In this document: one piece after another, positions 22,916 to 34,507 of the stretch
Layout of the letters: every line of letters starts with the position of its first letter
Numbering within the stretch: position 1 is the first letter of the stretch
NCBI GenBank assembly: GCA_030015575.1
Contig: CM057339.1
Location: 696,086,761 to 696,150,760, forward strand
Length of the DNA: 64,000 nucleotides
Reading direction: 5' to 3'
DNA from: Agapanthus africanus
Taxonomy: Eukaryota > Streptophyta > Magnoliopsida > Asparagales > Amaryllidaceae
The notes under the pieces: model-generated
Database searches by the model: none
Told to the model about the DNA's origin: nothing
The model's input: the letters and a program-made list of their open reading frames with translations, nothing else
Translations under genes and position numbers: made by a program

Positions 22916-23192
22916 CTCTGCGTGCACTCTAACCTAGATCAGAATGGTCATCACTTTATCTAATCCGGAAACCTCCCACTGTCCTGTCAAATTCTCCTCC
23001 AAACCTAAAGAAGAATCAATCGGGATCACCCGAAGAGTAAACCAACTCATCAGTGGGAATCGGGATCCAACTCTCATCGCATGTTAACGTGATGGAATGC
23101 ATCCACGTTATTCATACTCCAGAAGGTATGCGCATACTTGGCAAGTTTCAGTTTCTTTAGAAACTCCCGATATCATTTTCTTGCCCCATGCT

Positions 23193-23401
23193 CTTATGAC
23201 CTTGACGTATGCCAACAAATCATAAGTCACATGTCAAGTTCTGCCCGTCATTATCTTGTTAATTTGAACCCACCCGTACATACCCTTGACGTATGCCAAC
23301 AAGGTAATACGACTGTCCCAAACCAACTCATCTATCTATGCAACAAATGAATACCCAGCAGCTACCAAACACTATGCCTTGACGTATGCCAACAAACATA
23401 G
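23193..23401 (-). repeat. Triple stem-loop array, loop CATACG (F2-1)
   Basis: Hairpins at 23193-23226 (CTTATGA/TCATAAG), 23275-23311 (CGTA/TACG) and 23372-23401 (CTATG/CATAG). On the element strand all three display TTGTTGGCATACGTCAAGG: apical stem TTGG/TCAA and loop CATACG, identical in all three and different from the other elements. Confidence 0.75.
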
Positions 23402-23942
23402 CTTGAATACTACTGACCATCCATAAGAAACGACGGAGGGCTACGGTTGGTTTTTGGCGAAAAACCTTTAACGTAGTGAACTTGATATCGCTGAAGGAAC
23501 CTGATAGCTTTTTAAAATATAGTGGCGAAAACCTTTTGCTAAAGAGGTCACTCCCGGTAAAGGGATCTCGGCTCTTTCCTCGTGGAATGAGGTGCAGGAT
23601 ATTCCACTGAATACCGCTATGCAAAGCAACATGTAATCGACTATAGTGAAGTTATTACTCTGACGCAAACTTCTGTCCAAGGGGTCGGTCCCGGTGAAGG
23701 GATATCGGCCCTTGCCTCGTCGAATGAGGTGCTGGATATTCCGCTGAATACCGCTATGCATAACAAAAGGAAACGTCTTTGCAATAACACTTTTTAAATT
23801 GTTCCAACAACTGTATACAGGTTTGTTTTACTTTGCATTGATCAGAATCAACGCAGTCCCATCAATCAATCACACCAGAAAAGAACGAAAATAAAATGTA
23901 CGTATATGCCATCCGCATTCGTTACTGGGTCCCGTCATCACT

Positions 23943-23963
23943 CGTTAGGTTACTTAACTAACG
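23943..23963 (-). other. Conserved GTTAG...CTAAC leader hairpin (F2-1)
   Basis: Same inverted repeat GTTAGGTTACTTAACTAAC as in copia A, D, E and F2-2, in the same order relative to the triple hairpins. Confidence 0.6.
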
Positions 23964-24929
23964 ACAGAGCGGGGACTGCACTAGCGCGGGTGTAAAACAT
24001 ATACAACATCTAATAGTATATAAGCCAATATACAATAATCGCTCCAGGCGTGATAGTATGCAACATTACAGAAAAGTAATAAGCATAACAGAACAATACA
24101 GATATCTGGGATCCCCGAGTTTCACAGAGCCGCTGCTGAAACTCGACGTTCCCCTGTCGTGTGGATAGCCTGTGCAATGAAACCTAGACCCCTACGGGTG
24201 CGGCAAGTTACCCGCCAAAACCTGAAGCGAGGTAGTCCCCACTGCATAGTGAATGGAACACCCGGCACTTCACGGAATCCGGTAATTTGAGCACCCCTCC
24301 TTGGGTCAACCTGTACCCCCTACGAGTGCGGCGAATAGTCTGCCAATTCTGAAGTGGGGCCCCTCTGCCTCTCAAAGCCATGAGATGCGGACCCGTTGCT
24401 TTCCCGAACCCGGCTATCCGTGCACTCCGTCTCGGGGCAAAACCTAGTACAGTAATGAAAAATAGTACAACAGGTACATCGACCGCAACCTGATCGTGCC
24501 CCAAAAGAATATTATACAACAGGCAGTGACGGCAGTCCACAAGTTGGACGCTCGCCCCGCAATATCAAATGTATAAATAAACTCAAACTGTACAATCATT
24601 GCACACTGCTATCCACCACGACAAATCCGCAACATTACAGCACAACACAGAACATCAACGCGAATGTCACGTTCGCAAACCCGTCTAAAAGAACTATAGC
24701 AATCAAACGCGGTTTACCGATCAAATGACATTCTCGGTCGGAGATATAATGTAAGCACTGTAAACTAACGTGTTTAAATTACGATCGACCAAAGACCAAA
24801 TATCAAAAAGTGGGCCCCACGGCTTACTGGTGAACAGTAACAAAACCTGGGCGTAAATGATATATACCAAAAATCACAAAATCCCAAATAAAGCCAATTG
24901 AGAAAAACTGGTGCACTGTTCCCTCTGAA

Positions 24930-24980
24930 GCGCGGCGGTTCCGCGGTCAAACCCTAGGTTTGACCGCGGAAGCGCGGCGC
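24930..24980. other. GC-rich hairpin in F2-1 leader
   Basis: TTCCGCGGTCAAACC (24939-24953) pairs perfectly over 15 bp with GGTTTGACCGCGGAA (24957-24971) across the loop CTA; flanking GCGC runs extend the stem. It lies about 200 nt inside the primer site, as in the relatives. Confidence 0.7.
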
Positions 24981-25175
24981 TTTAGTGGGATCACGTGACC
25001 GTCTTTTCTCAGATGTCTTAGAAAACCCTGCACTGATTTTTAAGATATACAGAAATCAATTTTGACACCGTTTAAAATCAACAGAAACTGTCGGCTAGGA
25101 TTTTTGTGTTTTTCGATTTTCGGTCGGATCGATGTTTTAAACGCGTTAGCACAAGTTAGTATAGCAAAATGGTGA

Positions 25176-25188
25176 GGCTCTGATACCA
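25176..25188 (-). promoter_or_regulatory. Primer binding site of F2-1 (initiator-Met tRNA type)
   Basis: GGCTCTGATACCA, reverse complement of TGGTATCAGAGCC, one base from the 5' LTR. Confidence 0.88.
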
Positions 25189-25189
25189 C

Positions 25190-27302
25190 TGTAAGTCTAC
25201 GCTAGCGCCCCGGCCGTCTACAGACGCCAAATGCGGAACAAAAACTTTTAAACTTGGCGCTATCGTATACTTTAACCCGGATCTGCCATTATTGCTAAAC
25301 TAACAAACTGTAAAGAGTGTAGGAATGTTATACCGAACGATCCGAGTCCTTCGTTCTTCAACCATCATCCCACGCTCCGTTGCGGCTGCTCCGATCTCGT
25401 CGATCTCCGATGTCCTCGTCGAAGTGGCACCACATGATCGGTTCTTTAAACGGGCTCCCGCCTCTGACTCGAGGCAACTCGATCGTCAAGTTTGCTAAAA
25501 GAGATGACCAAGATTGATGTAGAGAATGAGTAGATGACTTTGTCTCACTTCGTCCAAATCCGTGGACGATCGGTTAATGAAGTTGCCGTGGAAATCGGGT
25601 GATGGAATGAAATGAACTGTAAAATTCCATACACCCCGAATACTATCATAATCTTTTCTCTCTTGAATCAAGTGTCCAAATGAGAGAGGGGAGGGGCCTT
25701 TCTTATATAGAGAAGGAGGAGGGTGACCGTAGGAGAGAGGGGGTGACCTTAAGCATAAAGTTTATGTGAACACAAAGAAAATATCTTGCTTAAATATCTT
25801 AAGCAAAACAAGAAAGTAATGAAATCAAAGCATGAGTCACAAAGCTTAGTCACAAATTCTAGAACCTTCTAGAACCTTCTAGAAGCATGACTCACTCTCA
25901 TCCATGAAAAGATAAATCCGCCTTTAACCAAATATTAAAAGACGGCTGATAGAAAACTGGAAACTGGCAACTTCCAAAAGTGATCCTGAAACGAATTTCA
26001 GGACAACCCCGAAACTGTATAAATATACCCGCATTTGTATTACGACCGAATACAAATGCAACTGAGACAAAGATATTATACCTACTCAATATAATACTCG
26101 GATCCGGCTTAAACCAAAGCCGACCAGTATCATCTGTCCGAAAATCGACACGTGCGTAAACGCACGTGCATTTTCCGAACCCTGCCATAAAACCATACGG
26201 CCTCTACAACGTTTCGCCCGAACTTGGGAAACAGTCTGTGGGGGACTCTAATGACTCGTCAGCACCCTGGCAGTGGGTTTAACCACAAACCGTCAGCGGC
26301 ACTAGCTATGCGTAACGGCTGCCCATGGACTGACCTCAAGGGTGGCCGAGGAGCGAACTCAAGGGAGACCGATGAGCGAACTCCTCCGAAAACCCTACTG
26401 AGCCTAACAGTGACAATGTATATACAGTCCGGTCCGTTCGTCTATGAGTATCGCATATCCGTCTAGGGGGCTAGCAACGTCAGACCCCCAATAGCAGTAT
26501 AAGTCGCGTCGGAGTGAAGCCCAATAACGCACTGAGATACTACTGGAATACCTACCAGTAAATCTCCTGCCTCGGCCGAGGGCTTTGCATAATGGCTCTC
26601 CTAGACACAGCACGATCTCGCCCCCAATACCGGGAGAGACGAATCCCCTGCCGATCCGCTCACGTGCCTCCATATGGCTCGGGACTGTACCCAAAAGCTA
26701 CCTGTTTGCACGACTCCTTTGAGCCGTGGTAGGGTAGAAATCAAAGCACAGTGGGAACTCACACGAGACAAATGACGACCTCAGGTCGATGAACTAACCT
26801 GTACACATGTCACCAGGGAACTGCTATCTGACGATAGGTATAGTACTAACTAGCAGATTCCCGGCGAGTCCTGTCCGGTGTACTCATAACCCAATGAGCA
26901 CCTGTATACATCTTAGGTGATCCAACTACACCAGTGGCTTGTGAGACCGGCCACCGCCCCTCGTCGGGGTCTCGACTGTACACACTAGTCTACTCCGGAG
27001 TATCGATGCCCTGTCTCGAAACTCCCACGACTAGGGACCACAATTAAGGATATGCATATAAACTACCCAACTCTCACGTATATGATCGCCATCATACAGT
27101 TGGTAGTAAAGCAAGATCCTAAGGGCTCTATCAAAGTGTAACATGCAATCAGTCACCTGAACATGTACACGACTGATAAAGGCAAGCCAGATAGCATACT
27201 ATCATTTCGAGTAAGACTGTCCTACCGGGATAGGTCCTCCGCAATCATTGCAATCACGTACCTGCGATCCAATAATTGACTATGAGGGCACTATCTCCAA
27301 CA
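25190..27302 (-). repeat. 5' LTR of F2-1
   Basis: 2113 bp, same ends as 17700-19812. By eye the two differ only at the sites corresponding to 17983, 18015, 18398, 18444, 19537 and 19540 (approximate), all C/T or A/G. The right end is followed by ACATG. Confidence 0.95.
25702..25710 (-). promoter_or_regulatory. Candidate TATA box of F2-1 promoter
   Basis: CTATATAAG on the minus strand in the 5' LTR, preceded upstream by CCTCCTTCT and followed by a pyrimidine-rich stretch. It would place the RNA start roughly 480 bases before the LTR end. Confidence 0.55.
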
Positions 27303-27825
27303 ACATGTTAGTACATCATACCATATCAATATTGTAGAATTGTGACACTTTGCGTACATGTTTACGATAATCTTTATAGATGTTACATATTACTCACGAG
27401 TTGGTAACTCACCCCCGTTGTGCCACAGCCTTTTTGCAGGTCCGATCCGTCAGCACTGTACCGGCAGACGCACTTCCTCCTTTTGCTGGGATTTGAGGTT
27501 TTTGCTCGTAGGTGGGTTGTGTCATTATTTTTTTTCCACCTTGTATATTCATTGTATCTAGTGTACTCCATCTACTGTATCATCTACCAGTACTGATGTG
27601 TATTGACTTAGAGACGAGACAGTGAGATTTGTGGGCATGTATGTTGTTTCTTTGGGTCGCGCTCACTTGAGCCGACGTGTTGCTTTTTACCTGTGCCTTT
27701 TTATGCTTATTTTGCACATTGATGATTTATATTGCATGGGATTTGAGTTCGCCTTGGGGAGAAGAGCTAGCTCCCGCTTGGGGATGCCTTATTTCATGTT
27801 ATTCATATATATTCATGTTTGTACT
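27303..27825 (+). repeat. Gypsy LTR-2, piece 2 of 3
   Basis: Continues LTR-2 after F2-1 and matches the reverse complement of about 4320-4740 in gypsy-1: GAGTTGGTAACTCACCCCCG near 27400 and GAGCTAGCTCCCGCTTGGGG near 27764. The first five bases are the second copy of the F2-1 duplication ACATG; the last five (GTACT) are the left target copy of the Athila element. Confidence 0.85.
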
Positions 27826-29678
27826 TGATTGAATGTTTTCTCGGTTCGTGTCGGTAGAAAATGTATAGAAATCACAACCAAAAATATTTTGACCGCAATC
27901 AATAACGGTGTCGATTGTAGCGCGTTAACGAGTGCGGATCGTCCACAGGGAAAGTGTAATCCATTCGTAATTCGAATTAGGTGAATTGAAAATTAAAGAA
28001 AAGAGAAAGGACAATTCAATTCAAGATTTATAAAATTGAAGTTCAAGAATTATCTAGATCTAAATCTAAAATCAAGAAAACATTTAAAAATCAAGAATTA
28101 AGAATTGATGATATCCAATCAAAATAATCAAGAATCGAAGTAAGGCTCGTAGGAATCGATCGAATCTATAGACGTGATGAAATCTATTGATAACGTTTTC
28201 TTATCCATTAATGATTTGATACTAGATCGATGACGATTAATCGAGGTTTAAGAATCTTTCGAAGAAACTAAGGTTTCTTCATCTCATCCTTTGTCCTTTC
28301 GATTAATCTCTTTCAAAAACTAGCCTCTAGTAAATTCAAGAATCGATCGTGGATCCCTAATTAAGAGCGAACACAATCAAGAAAGTATCGCTCGAAACTA
28401 GGTTGCCGATTCTTCAATTTACAAAAGTTTACAAAACTTATAGAAATTAAGAATCGTTTCAAGATTTGTAACATCATCATCTATTGATTCTCTCGACTCC
28501 TTCACAAGCGGAGTTTTACTCAAACATCATAACAAGACACACAATCAAGAATTGAGATCGAATCATGATGCAAGAATGTAAAGAAAGCAAGATATAGAAA
28601 TTTCACCTTTATTTATCAACAATTTTGTTACAATTCACTCGATCTACAAGAGGAAAGAACTTGATCGTTGATTTCGGCTTCGCTCGTCTTCTTGAGTCGC
28701 GGATCTCCTTGGATCACTTGCTTCGATGAAGTCCGGCGTGCTTTCTAAAGGATCGAAGGCTTCATGCTTGATTTGGTACACGGATTTCTTGATTTTTGGC
28801 TTTGGATTTTGAATTGGGGATTAGGGTTTACAAGTTGTGTCACTCAACTTGTATTAGGAATTGGAGAACCAATTATTGAACAATCTTTGAGAAGAAGCTT
28901 TAGGGCCCTTTTTATAGTCTTCATTAGCTTTGGCTTCCTTTAGAAGCTAGGTTTAGTTTAGCTTCCCTTGTAAGCTAGGTAGTTAGGTATAAGCATCTAG
29001 AGGTTGTTAGTTTGGCTTTAGCTTCCTTCATAAGTTTGGAGGTTAGGGAGAAGCTTCTAGGCTTAGGTTGTTAAGTAGCTTGCTTTGGAAGCTTGGAAAT
29101 TTAGCTTGAACAAGGGCCTTGCTGTTCGTACTGAAGCTTCTGGAGATTTCTGGTGTTTGGAGTATATTGAATGAGTGTGGGCCCTGAAAGAAGTAGTCTG
29201 AAGCTGAGCAGAGATGATGACGTGGCAGGACAACCGCGGATCCGCGGCGGGAGTGAGTATTGGGCCGCGGATCCGCGACCCTTTAATGCCCTCTTTGCAT
29301 GAAAATCTCTGGTAACTCTTCTGCTGACTTTGGGGTTATTTTCTGATGTGCTGAATATTATAATTCTCTTCATTTCATTGCCAGATCTCAAGTCTTGGAG
29401 TTGGCATATTTTTATCAGCACTTTTTCAAAGATTTGGCTTTTCTCCTGGAATTTCCTGCACGGATTCTCGAAACAAGTGTTGCGCTATACAAAGATGATG
29501 CGATGCCATAATAAACACTCAATTTCCTTCAAAATGTCGGTTTCAAGGTATAACACAAGTAATTTGGTATTTTACGGCTGTTTTACTAATATGTGCTATA
29601 TTAATACCGAACACCTCTAGATGAATGCAAATGGTAGGAAAATTGACGTGTTAAAAATGCAATATTTTCGGCTGATCA
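27826..29678 (-). repeat. 3' LTR of Athila element
   Basis: 1853 bp. It contains two CCGCGGATCCGCG palindromes (29234-29247 and 29265-29277) and a minus-strand TATA box near 28907-28917 (CTATAAAAAGG). About 3% different from the 5' LTR over most of its length, but the first ~65 bases (the U5 end on the element strand) differ far more. Confidence 0.93.
29234..29277. other. Paired CCGCGGATCCGCG palindromes in Athila 3' LTR
   Basis: Two copies of a 13-14 bp perfect palindrome separated by 17 bases; each can fold alone or pair with the other. The other LTR has the same pair (around 39124-39170). Confidence 0.65.
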
Positions 29679-29693
29679 AATTCCCCCAAACTT
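29679..29693 (-). promoter_or_regulatory. Polypurine tract of Athila element
   Basis: AATTCCCCCAAACTT, reverse complement of AAGTTTGGGGGAATT, directly next to the 3' LTR. Similar tracts lie at 30918-30932 and 31035-31049 and may act as extra priming sites. Confidence 0.85.
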
Positions 29694-31120
29694 ATTTTCG
29701 GTCGTCTTGAGCGAACCGTTTTATTAAAAAGGAGAAGGAGAAAATAAAGAAAGAGAAAAACTAACTAGCACACTTTCGTAGGCAATACGATTGCACTGAG
29801 CACGTGCAACAAACCTTTAAACCTCTAGGTGTCCCTAGTAGGAGGAGTGTTGTCTCCTGAGGGTTTTCAGCGGATTGCACCCACAAAATCCAATAATAAA
29901 AGGAAGATCGTGAAAGTTAGATATAAAGATATGAATTGTAAAAGAAAAGCTTTGAAAATTAGAGTTTCCAACTTTGCTAGCTTTTCGGTTGATATGGGCC
30001 CTATCTTAATAGTCATGAAAAAATGTTAGAAATCACATCATCCCTCAATAAAACATCGTCTTTATTCTTCATTCCTATCTTTCTTCCAAACATCGATCAT
30101 ATAACCCTACGTGTGTGTAAAGAACATCCCTACACTCGGAGAATTCAATTCAAGCTATCATACTCTTGTCCATCTACCTCAGTACTTTTTAATTAGTGAA
30201 TATTTAGATGAATTTACTCACACACTGTCATGCGATCGTTAATACTTCTTGAGGTACTAACCGACCGATTACTCATGTGCTTGCTTATTAGGTGTTTTTC
30301 CTCGTCTTGCACCACTTAAGGCTTAGCAGTGACTCCCAGACCAGTTGGTCTAAGGCACTAGGTGAAGAGGCACCCTCGCTATATTTTTTTATTGCTGCCT
30401 TGGCGATAACAAAATCAGTGTTCATTTTTCTCACCACTTTATATTTTATTCATTTTTTTTATTTCCTTCATACTTTGGCTTTTAGACAAGAGCATTTCAA
30501 CGTATCCTCTACTATCCCGGGCTTCAAGACGTGTGTAAGTGCGAATAGCAGGGTATCAACGTTCAAAATGTTTGGCTTCCAGAATAGAAACTATTTTTCA
30601 GACTTATTTTTATCCTCAGATTAGTGACTTCCTTCATCTTACTAACCCTTGGGACAACGGCTCATAACTACTTATTACTAGTTCGTATAAGAAAACTTCT
30701 AATTTTCTTGGTTTTCTTAAATTTTTCCAATCTTTTGGATGTAATTTTTCACTATCTAATCTTTTATTATCTTATTTATGTACAAAAAAAAATTATATTT
30801 TGAATTTTTTAAATTTTTTTATAGGTTTTCAAAAATTTTAAAATTTTTATGGGTTTTTAAAGAAATGCTTTGTGCTTATGCAAAGTGATACACAAATGAT
30901 GCAAAAATAAGCACAAACCTCCCCCAAACTTGTTTTCAACAGTGTCCTCACTGTTGCCATCTGCTAAATCTGAAAAAAAACCTGTAAGCTTGGGAGGAAA
31001 TTTATTAATGGGGGAAAAATATTTAAGTGAAAATGCTCCCCCAAATTTATTCTATTCACTCACCTCCATTCAAAAGATAATACAGTAATTTACAGGACAT
31101 GGACGTGAGACGGAGGAATT
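29694..31120 (-). other. 3' non-coding region of Athila element
   Basis: About 1.4 kb between integrase and the polypurine tract, where some Athila elements carry an envelope-like gene. No frame longer than about 110 codons and no hydrophobic envelope-like product is seen. The stretch 30690-30900 is very AT-rich. Two extra G-rich tracts (C-rich in the window) lie at 30918-30932 and 31035-31049. Confidence 0.6.
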
Positions 31121-32011
31121 TTAATCAAGATAAAATGGCTCCTGTAAGAACAGGAGCTCCTCCATGGGGTCAGTGGAAAAATACGGCTTTAATCGATGTC
31201 CATTCACTTTGAAAAATGTACCGTTTTTAACATTTTTTACCTCAACTGCCCCGTGCGGGTATACAGACCGCACAATAAAAGGTCCCTTCCACCGAGATCG
31301 TAGCTTACCCGCGTGAAGGTGTAGTCGTGAATCGTAAAGAAGGAATTGTTGACCAGGTGTAAATGTTTTCCTCAAAATGTTTTTATCGTGAAATACCTTA
31401 GTCCGATTCTTTACAATTACAGCGTTATCATAAGCTTCATCGCGGAGTTCGCTTAGCTCGTTTAATTGCAACTTCCGAAAGTTGCAGGCTTGATTCAAGT
31501 CAAAGTTGATTTCTTTAATAGCCCACATTGCTTTGTGCTCAATCTCGACTGGCAAGTGACAAGCCTTCCCAAACACTAACCTATAAGGAGACATCCCTAG
31601 ATCGGTTTTATATGCAGTTCGGAATGCCCAAAGAGCATCTGTCAATTTGGTCGACCAATCTTTTCTATTTTTCGCAACAGTTTTCTCCAGGATTTGTTTG
31701 ATCTGTCTATTCGAAATTTCAGCCTGCTCGCTCGTTTGGGGATGATAGGGTGTGGAAAGTTTGTGGTTGATTGCATATTTCCGCATCAATGTCTCGAAAG
31801 ACCTGTTGCAGAAATGTATCACGTTATCGCTAATGATAGCGCGTGGGTGTCCAAATCGCGAAAAGATGTTTTCTTTTAAGAACTTAATGACAACCTTCTT
31901 GTCATTAGTGCGACAAGGAATAGCTTCAACCCACTTTGAGACGTAATCAACCGCAAGCAGTATGTATAGATTCCCAAAGGAGTTGGGAAAAGGACCTATA
32001 AATTCAATGCC
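31121..32011 (-). pseudogene. pol: Athila integrase, catalytic core and C-terminal part
   Basis: Inserts the cDNA into host DNA. The frame is open from just after a stop codon (near 32012) to 31121. In order: the core start [20 protein letters not shown], the second catalytic Asp in [10 protein letters not shown], then [17 protein letters not shown] with the catalytic Glu. After the core comes the gypsy-type C-terminal module with [28 protein letters not shown] and a final KPYF. Two changes disable it: the first catalytic Asp (normally in a GIDFMGPF motif) reads Glu, and the Trp three codons before it is a stop. The ATG at 31822 is internal and not a real start. The zinc-binding half is in the upstream frame (32012-32662). 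Confidence 0.88.
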
Positions 32012-32662
32012 TCAAATATCGAAAATTTCAACCACTAAGATGGGTTGTTGTGGCATCTCATTTCTCCGGGAAATCCTACCCGTGTGTTGACACTGTGTAC
32101 AGGTTTTGCAATGATCAAATGCGTCTTTGAACAAGGTCGGCCAATAAAAACCGCATTGTAAAACCTTCTCCGCCATCTTTTTAGGACCGAAGTGATCCCC
32201 ACATGCCTGATCATGACTAAAAGATAGAACACTCTTGAATTCCTCATTCGGGACACACCGGCAAATGATCTGGTCAGGACAATACTTAAACAGATAGGGT
32301 TCATCCCAGTAAAAATGTTTTACTTGGGATAGAAAACGATGTTTGTCCTGTTTTGACCAATCGCTGGGTATAAGTCCCGTGACAAGATAGTTCACAATAT
32401 CCCTGAACCAAGGTTCATCGGATACGTTCAAGAGTTGTTCGTCCAGAAAAGAATCATTGATCGGCAGGGTCACAGGTGAAGAAGAGATGCGTGAAACATG
32501 GTCGGCTTCAACGTTTTCACATCCTTTCTTATCTTTGATAACAAGATTAAATTCTTGTAATAGAAGGATCCAACGTATTAGCCTACCTTTAGCATCCTTC
32601 TTCGCCAAAAGATGTTTCAAGGCGGTGTGGTCAGTGTACACAACTATTGGTGAGCCAATCAA
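32012..32662 (-). pseudogene. pol: Athila RNase H C-terminus and integrase zinc finger
   Basis: Continues the polyprotein after a frameshift near 32660. It opens with the end of RNase H (VVYTDHTALKHLLAKKDAK, RWILLLQEF, ADHVSR), followed by the integrase HHCC domain: FSHDQACGDHFGPKKM, then CGFYWP and CKTCTQC, which supply His, His, Cys and Cys. It ends at a TGA that replaces a Trp codon before the integrase core. The spacing is that of an intact element, so only the frameshift and the stop break it. It overlaps the preceding frame by a few bases, as expected of a small deletion rather than a designed overlap. Confidence 0.88.
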
Positions 32663-34497
32663 GTAAGGCCTAATTTTTCTAATGCAAATACAACCGCCAA
32701 AAGTTCTTTTTCGGTAGTTTTATAGTTAATTTGAACATCGTTCAAGGTCTTACTTGCATAATAGATCACGTGTGGCATCTTTTCAATGTGCTGTCCTAAG
32801 ACTTCACCAACTGCAAAATCTGATGCATCACACATAAGCTCAAAAGGGTGGTCCCAATCTGGAGACGATAGAATGAGGGCTGTAGTGAGGGAGTGTTTGA
32901 GTGAGTCGAATGCTGCATCACAATCCGAGTTAAAGTGGAAGGTAGTATCCTTGGCCAAGAGAAGAGTTAAAGGTCTAGCAATTTTGCTAAAATCCTTAAT
33001 GAATCTCCTGTAAAAGCCTGCATGGCCAAGAAATGATCGGATATCCTTGACGCTTTTAGGATGAGTAAGGTTTTCAATGACATCTATCTTAGCTCTGTCA
33101 ACCTCAATGCCTTTCCATGAAATAACATGTCCAAGCACAATTCCCTCTTGGACCATGAAATGACATTTTTCCCAATTCAAGGTTAAGTTCTCTTTGCAAC
33201 GAGTAAGAACTGCGTCAAGATTCGATAGGCAGTCAGAAAAAGAGTCTCCAAAAATCGAGAAATCGTCTATGAAAATCTCTAAAAAATTCTCGACCAGGTC
33301 CGAGAATATCCCCATCATACACCGCTGAAATGTAGCGGGAGCATTGCATAACCCAAAGGGCATGTGACTATAAGCAAAGGTACCAAAAGGACAAGTAAAT
33401 GTGGTTTTATCTTGATCCTTTTTGGCAATGGGGACCTGATTATAGCCAGAGTATCCGTCCATAAAGCAATAATACTCACGTCCAGCTAAGCGTTCCAGCA
33501 TCTGATCAATGAAAGGTAGAGGAAAGTGTTCTTTCCTCGTAGCGGCATTGAGTTTTCTGTAATCAATACATACACGCCACCCAGTTTGGGCGCGTTTCTG
33601 AATTAACTCATTTGCCTCATTGGTAATAACAGTGATGCCAGATTTCTTAGGGACGACATGAATTGGACTCACCCATTGGCTATCGGAGATTGGGTAAATA
33701 ATACCATTGTCAAGGCATTTGACGATCTCTTTCTTCACTGCATCCTTCATGACGGGGTTCAACCGTCTCTGTGGTTCTCGGGTTGGTTTGGCATCATCCA
33801 TCAAGTGTATATGATGTTCTACAATCAAGGGACTAATCCCTTTGATGTCCGCCATGGTCCAACCAAACGCCTGCTTATTAGATCTCAATACCGTCAAAAG
33901 TGCATTCTCTTGCTCTGATGCTAGAGAAGCGGATATGATAACCGGTAAAGACTCATTCTCACCTAAATATGCATATTTAAGATAAGAAGGTAAAAGTTTG
34001 AGATCTAATGTTGGCGGAGAAATAATAGAAGGTGGGATCATCGAATGATTTTCGGAGTCACAAAGAAGCTCATAGCCTGTGAAAGATACAGACTCGGATG
34101 GTGATGAGTCAGGAGTGTCGGACTCAAGCGTGGAAAATGTGTCCTCACTAAGATGTGCAAGATCAAACATTGATGTGGTAGTGTCGTCGAGATCTTCAAA
34201 GCAAAGTTCATCAACTCCGCAACTTTTGGGAGCAATCTCGTGGACAGAGCACACATTAAGGATATGAGCAGAGGGTTCAGATGGCTGACTTTCAATTTTG
34301 TAGATGTTCAGTTCAATTGTCATATTTCCAAATGATAAGTTCATTGAACCGTTTCTACAGTTAATGACAGCATTGGAAGTGGTAAGGAATGGTCGACCCA
34401 AAATCACCGGAATTTGACTCCGTGGGTTTGCTACAGGTTGTGTATCGAGAACAATAAAGTCCACAGGGAATACGAATTCCCCGACTTTTATCAACAC
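32659..34497 (-). pseudogene. pol: Athila protease C-terminus, reverse transcriptase and RNase H N-terminus
   Basis: A 612-codon open stretch, the longest in the window. The first ~75 codons finish the protease region (GEFVFPVDFIVLD, IPVILGRPFL). After a variable linker comes RT: WVSPIHVVPKKSGI, GWRVCIDYRKLN, HFPLPFIDQMLERLAG, FMDGYSGYNQ, the substrate-grip motif MPFGLCNAPATFQRCM, the catalytic FIDDF, and GHVISWKGIEVD. RNase H starts with MCDASDFAVGEVLGQ; its first catalytic Asp is kept, while a Glu takes the usual small residue. The frame ends at a frameshift near 32660 in ALEKLGL. The order and wording of motifs are those of Athila, close to the Tat/Ogre branch. RT itself looks intact. Confidence 0.92.
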
Positions 34498-34507
34498 ATC
34501 CTCTAGT

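Larger units (their letters stand above)
22789..25175 (-). other. Long structured 5' leader of F2-1
   Basis: Leader of about 2.3 kb with the same order of blocks as copia A: GC-rich hairpin (24930-24980), shared block around 24190-24330, GTTAG...CTAAC hairpin (23943-23963), triple stem-loops (23193-23401), and a polypyrimidine tract with CAG (complement of 22887-22889). It lacks the 170-nt block typical of A, C, D and E. Two imperfect direct repeats at 23525-23620 and 23655-23760 (around GGTGCTGGATATTCCGCTG) also occur in F2-2 (52800-53050). Confidence 0.7.
17700..27302 (-). mobile_element. F2-1: complete, recent, non-autonomous Ty1/copia element
   Basis: A 9603-bp minus-strand element with two 2113-bp LTRs, primer site, polypurine tract and a perfect 5-bp target duplication ACATG (17695-17699, 27303-27307). 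The LTRs differ at only six sites by eye, all transitions, so the insertion is young. The 5.4-kb inside has no intact gene: gag is missing and protease/integrase/RT are decayed in the same way as in F2-2 (49370-59140). The element therefore probably moved using proteins of a related autonomous copia element. Confidence 0.92.

Noticed and set aside
29694-31120. Envelope-like gene of Athila
   Set aside because: No long frame and no signal peptide or membrane segment pattern in this stretch.
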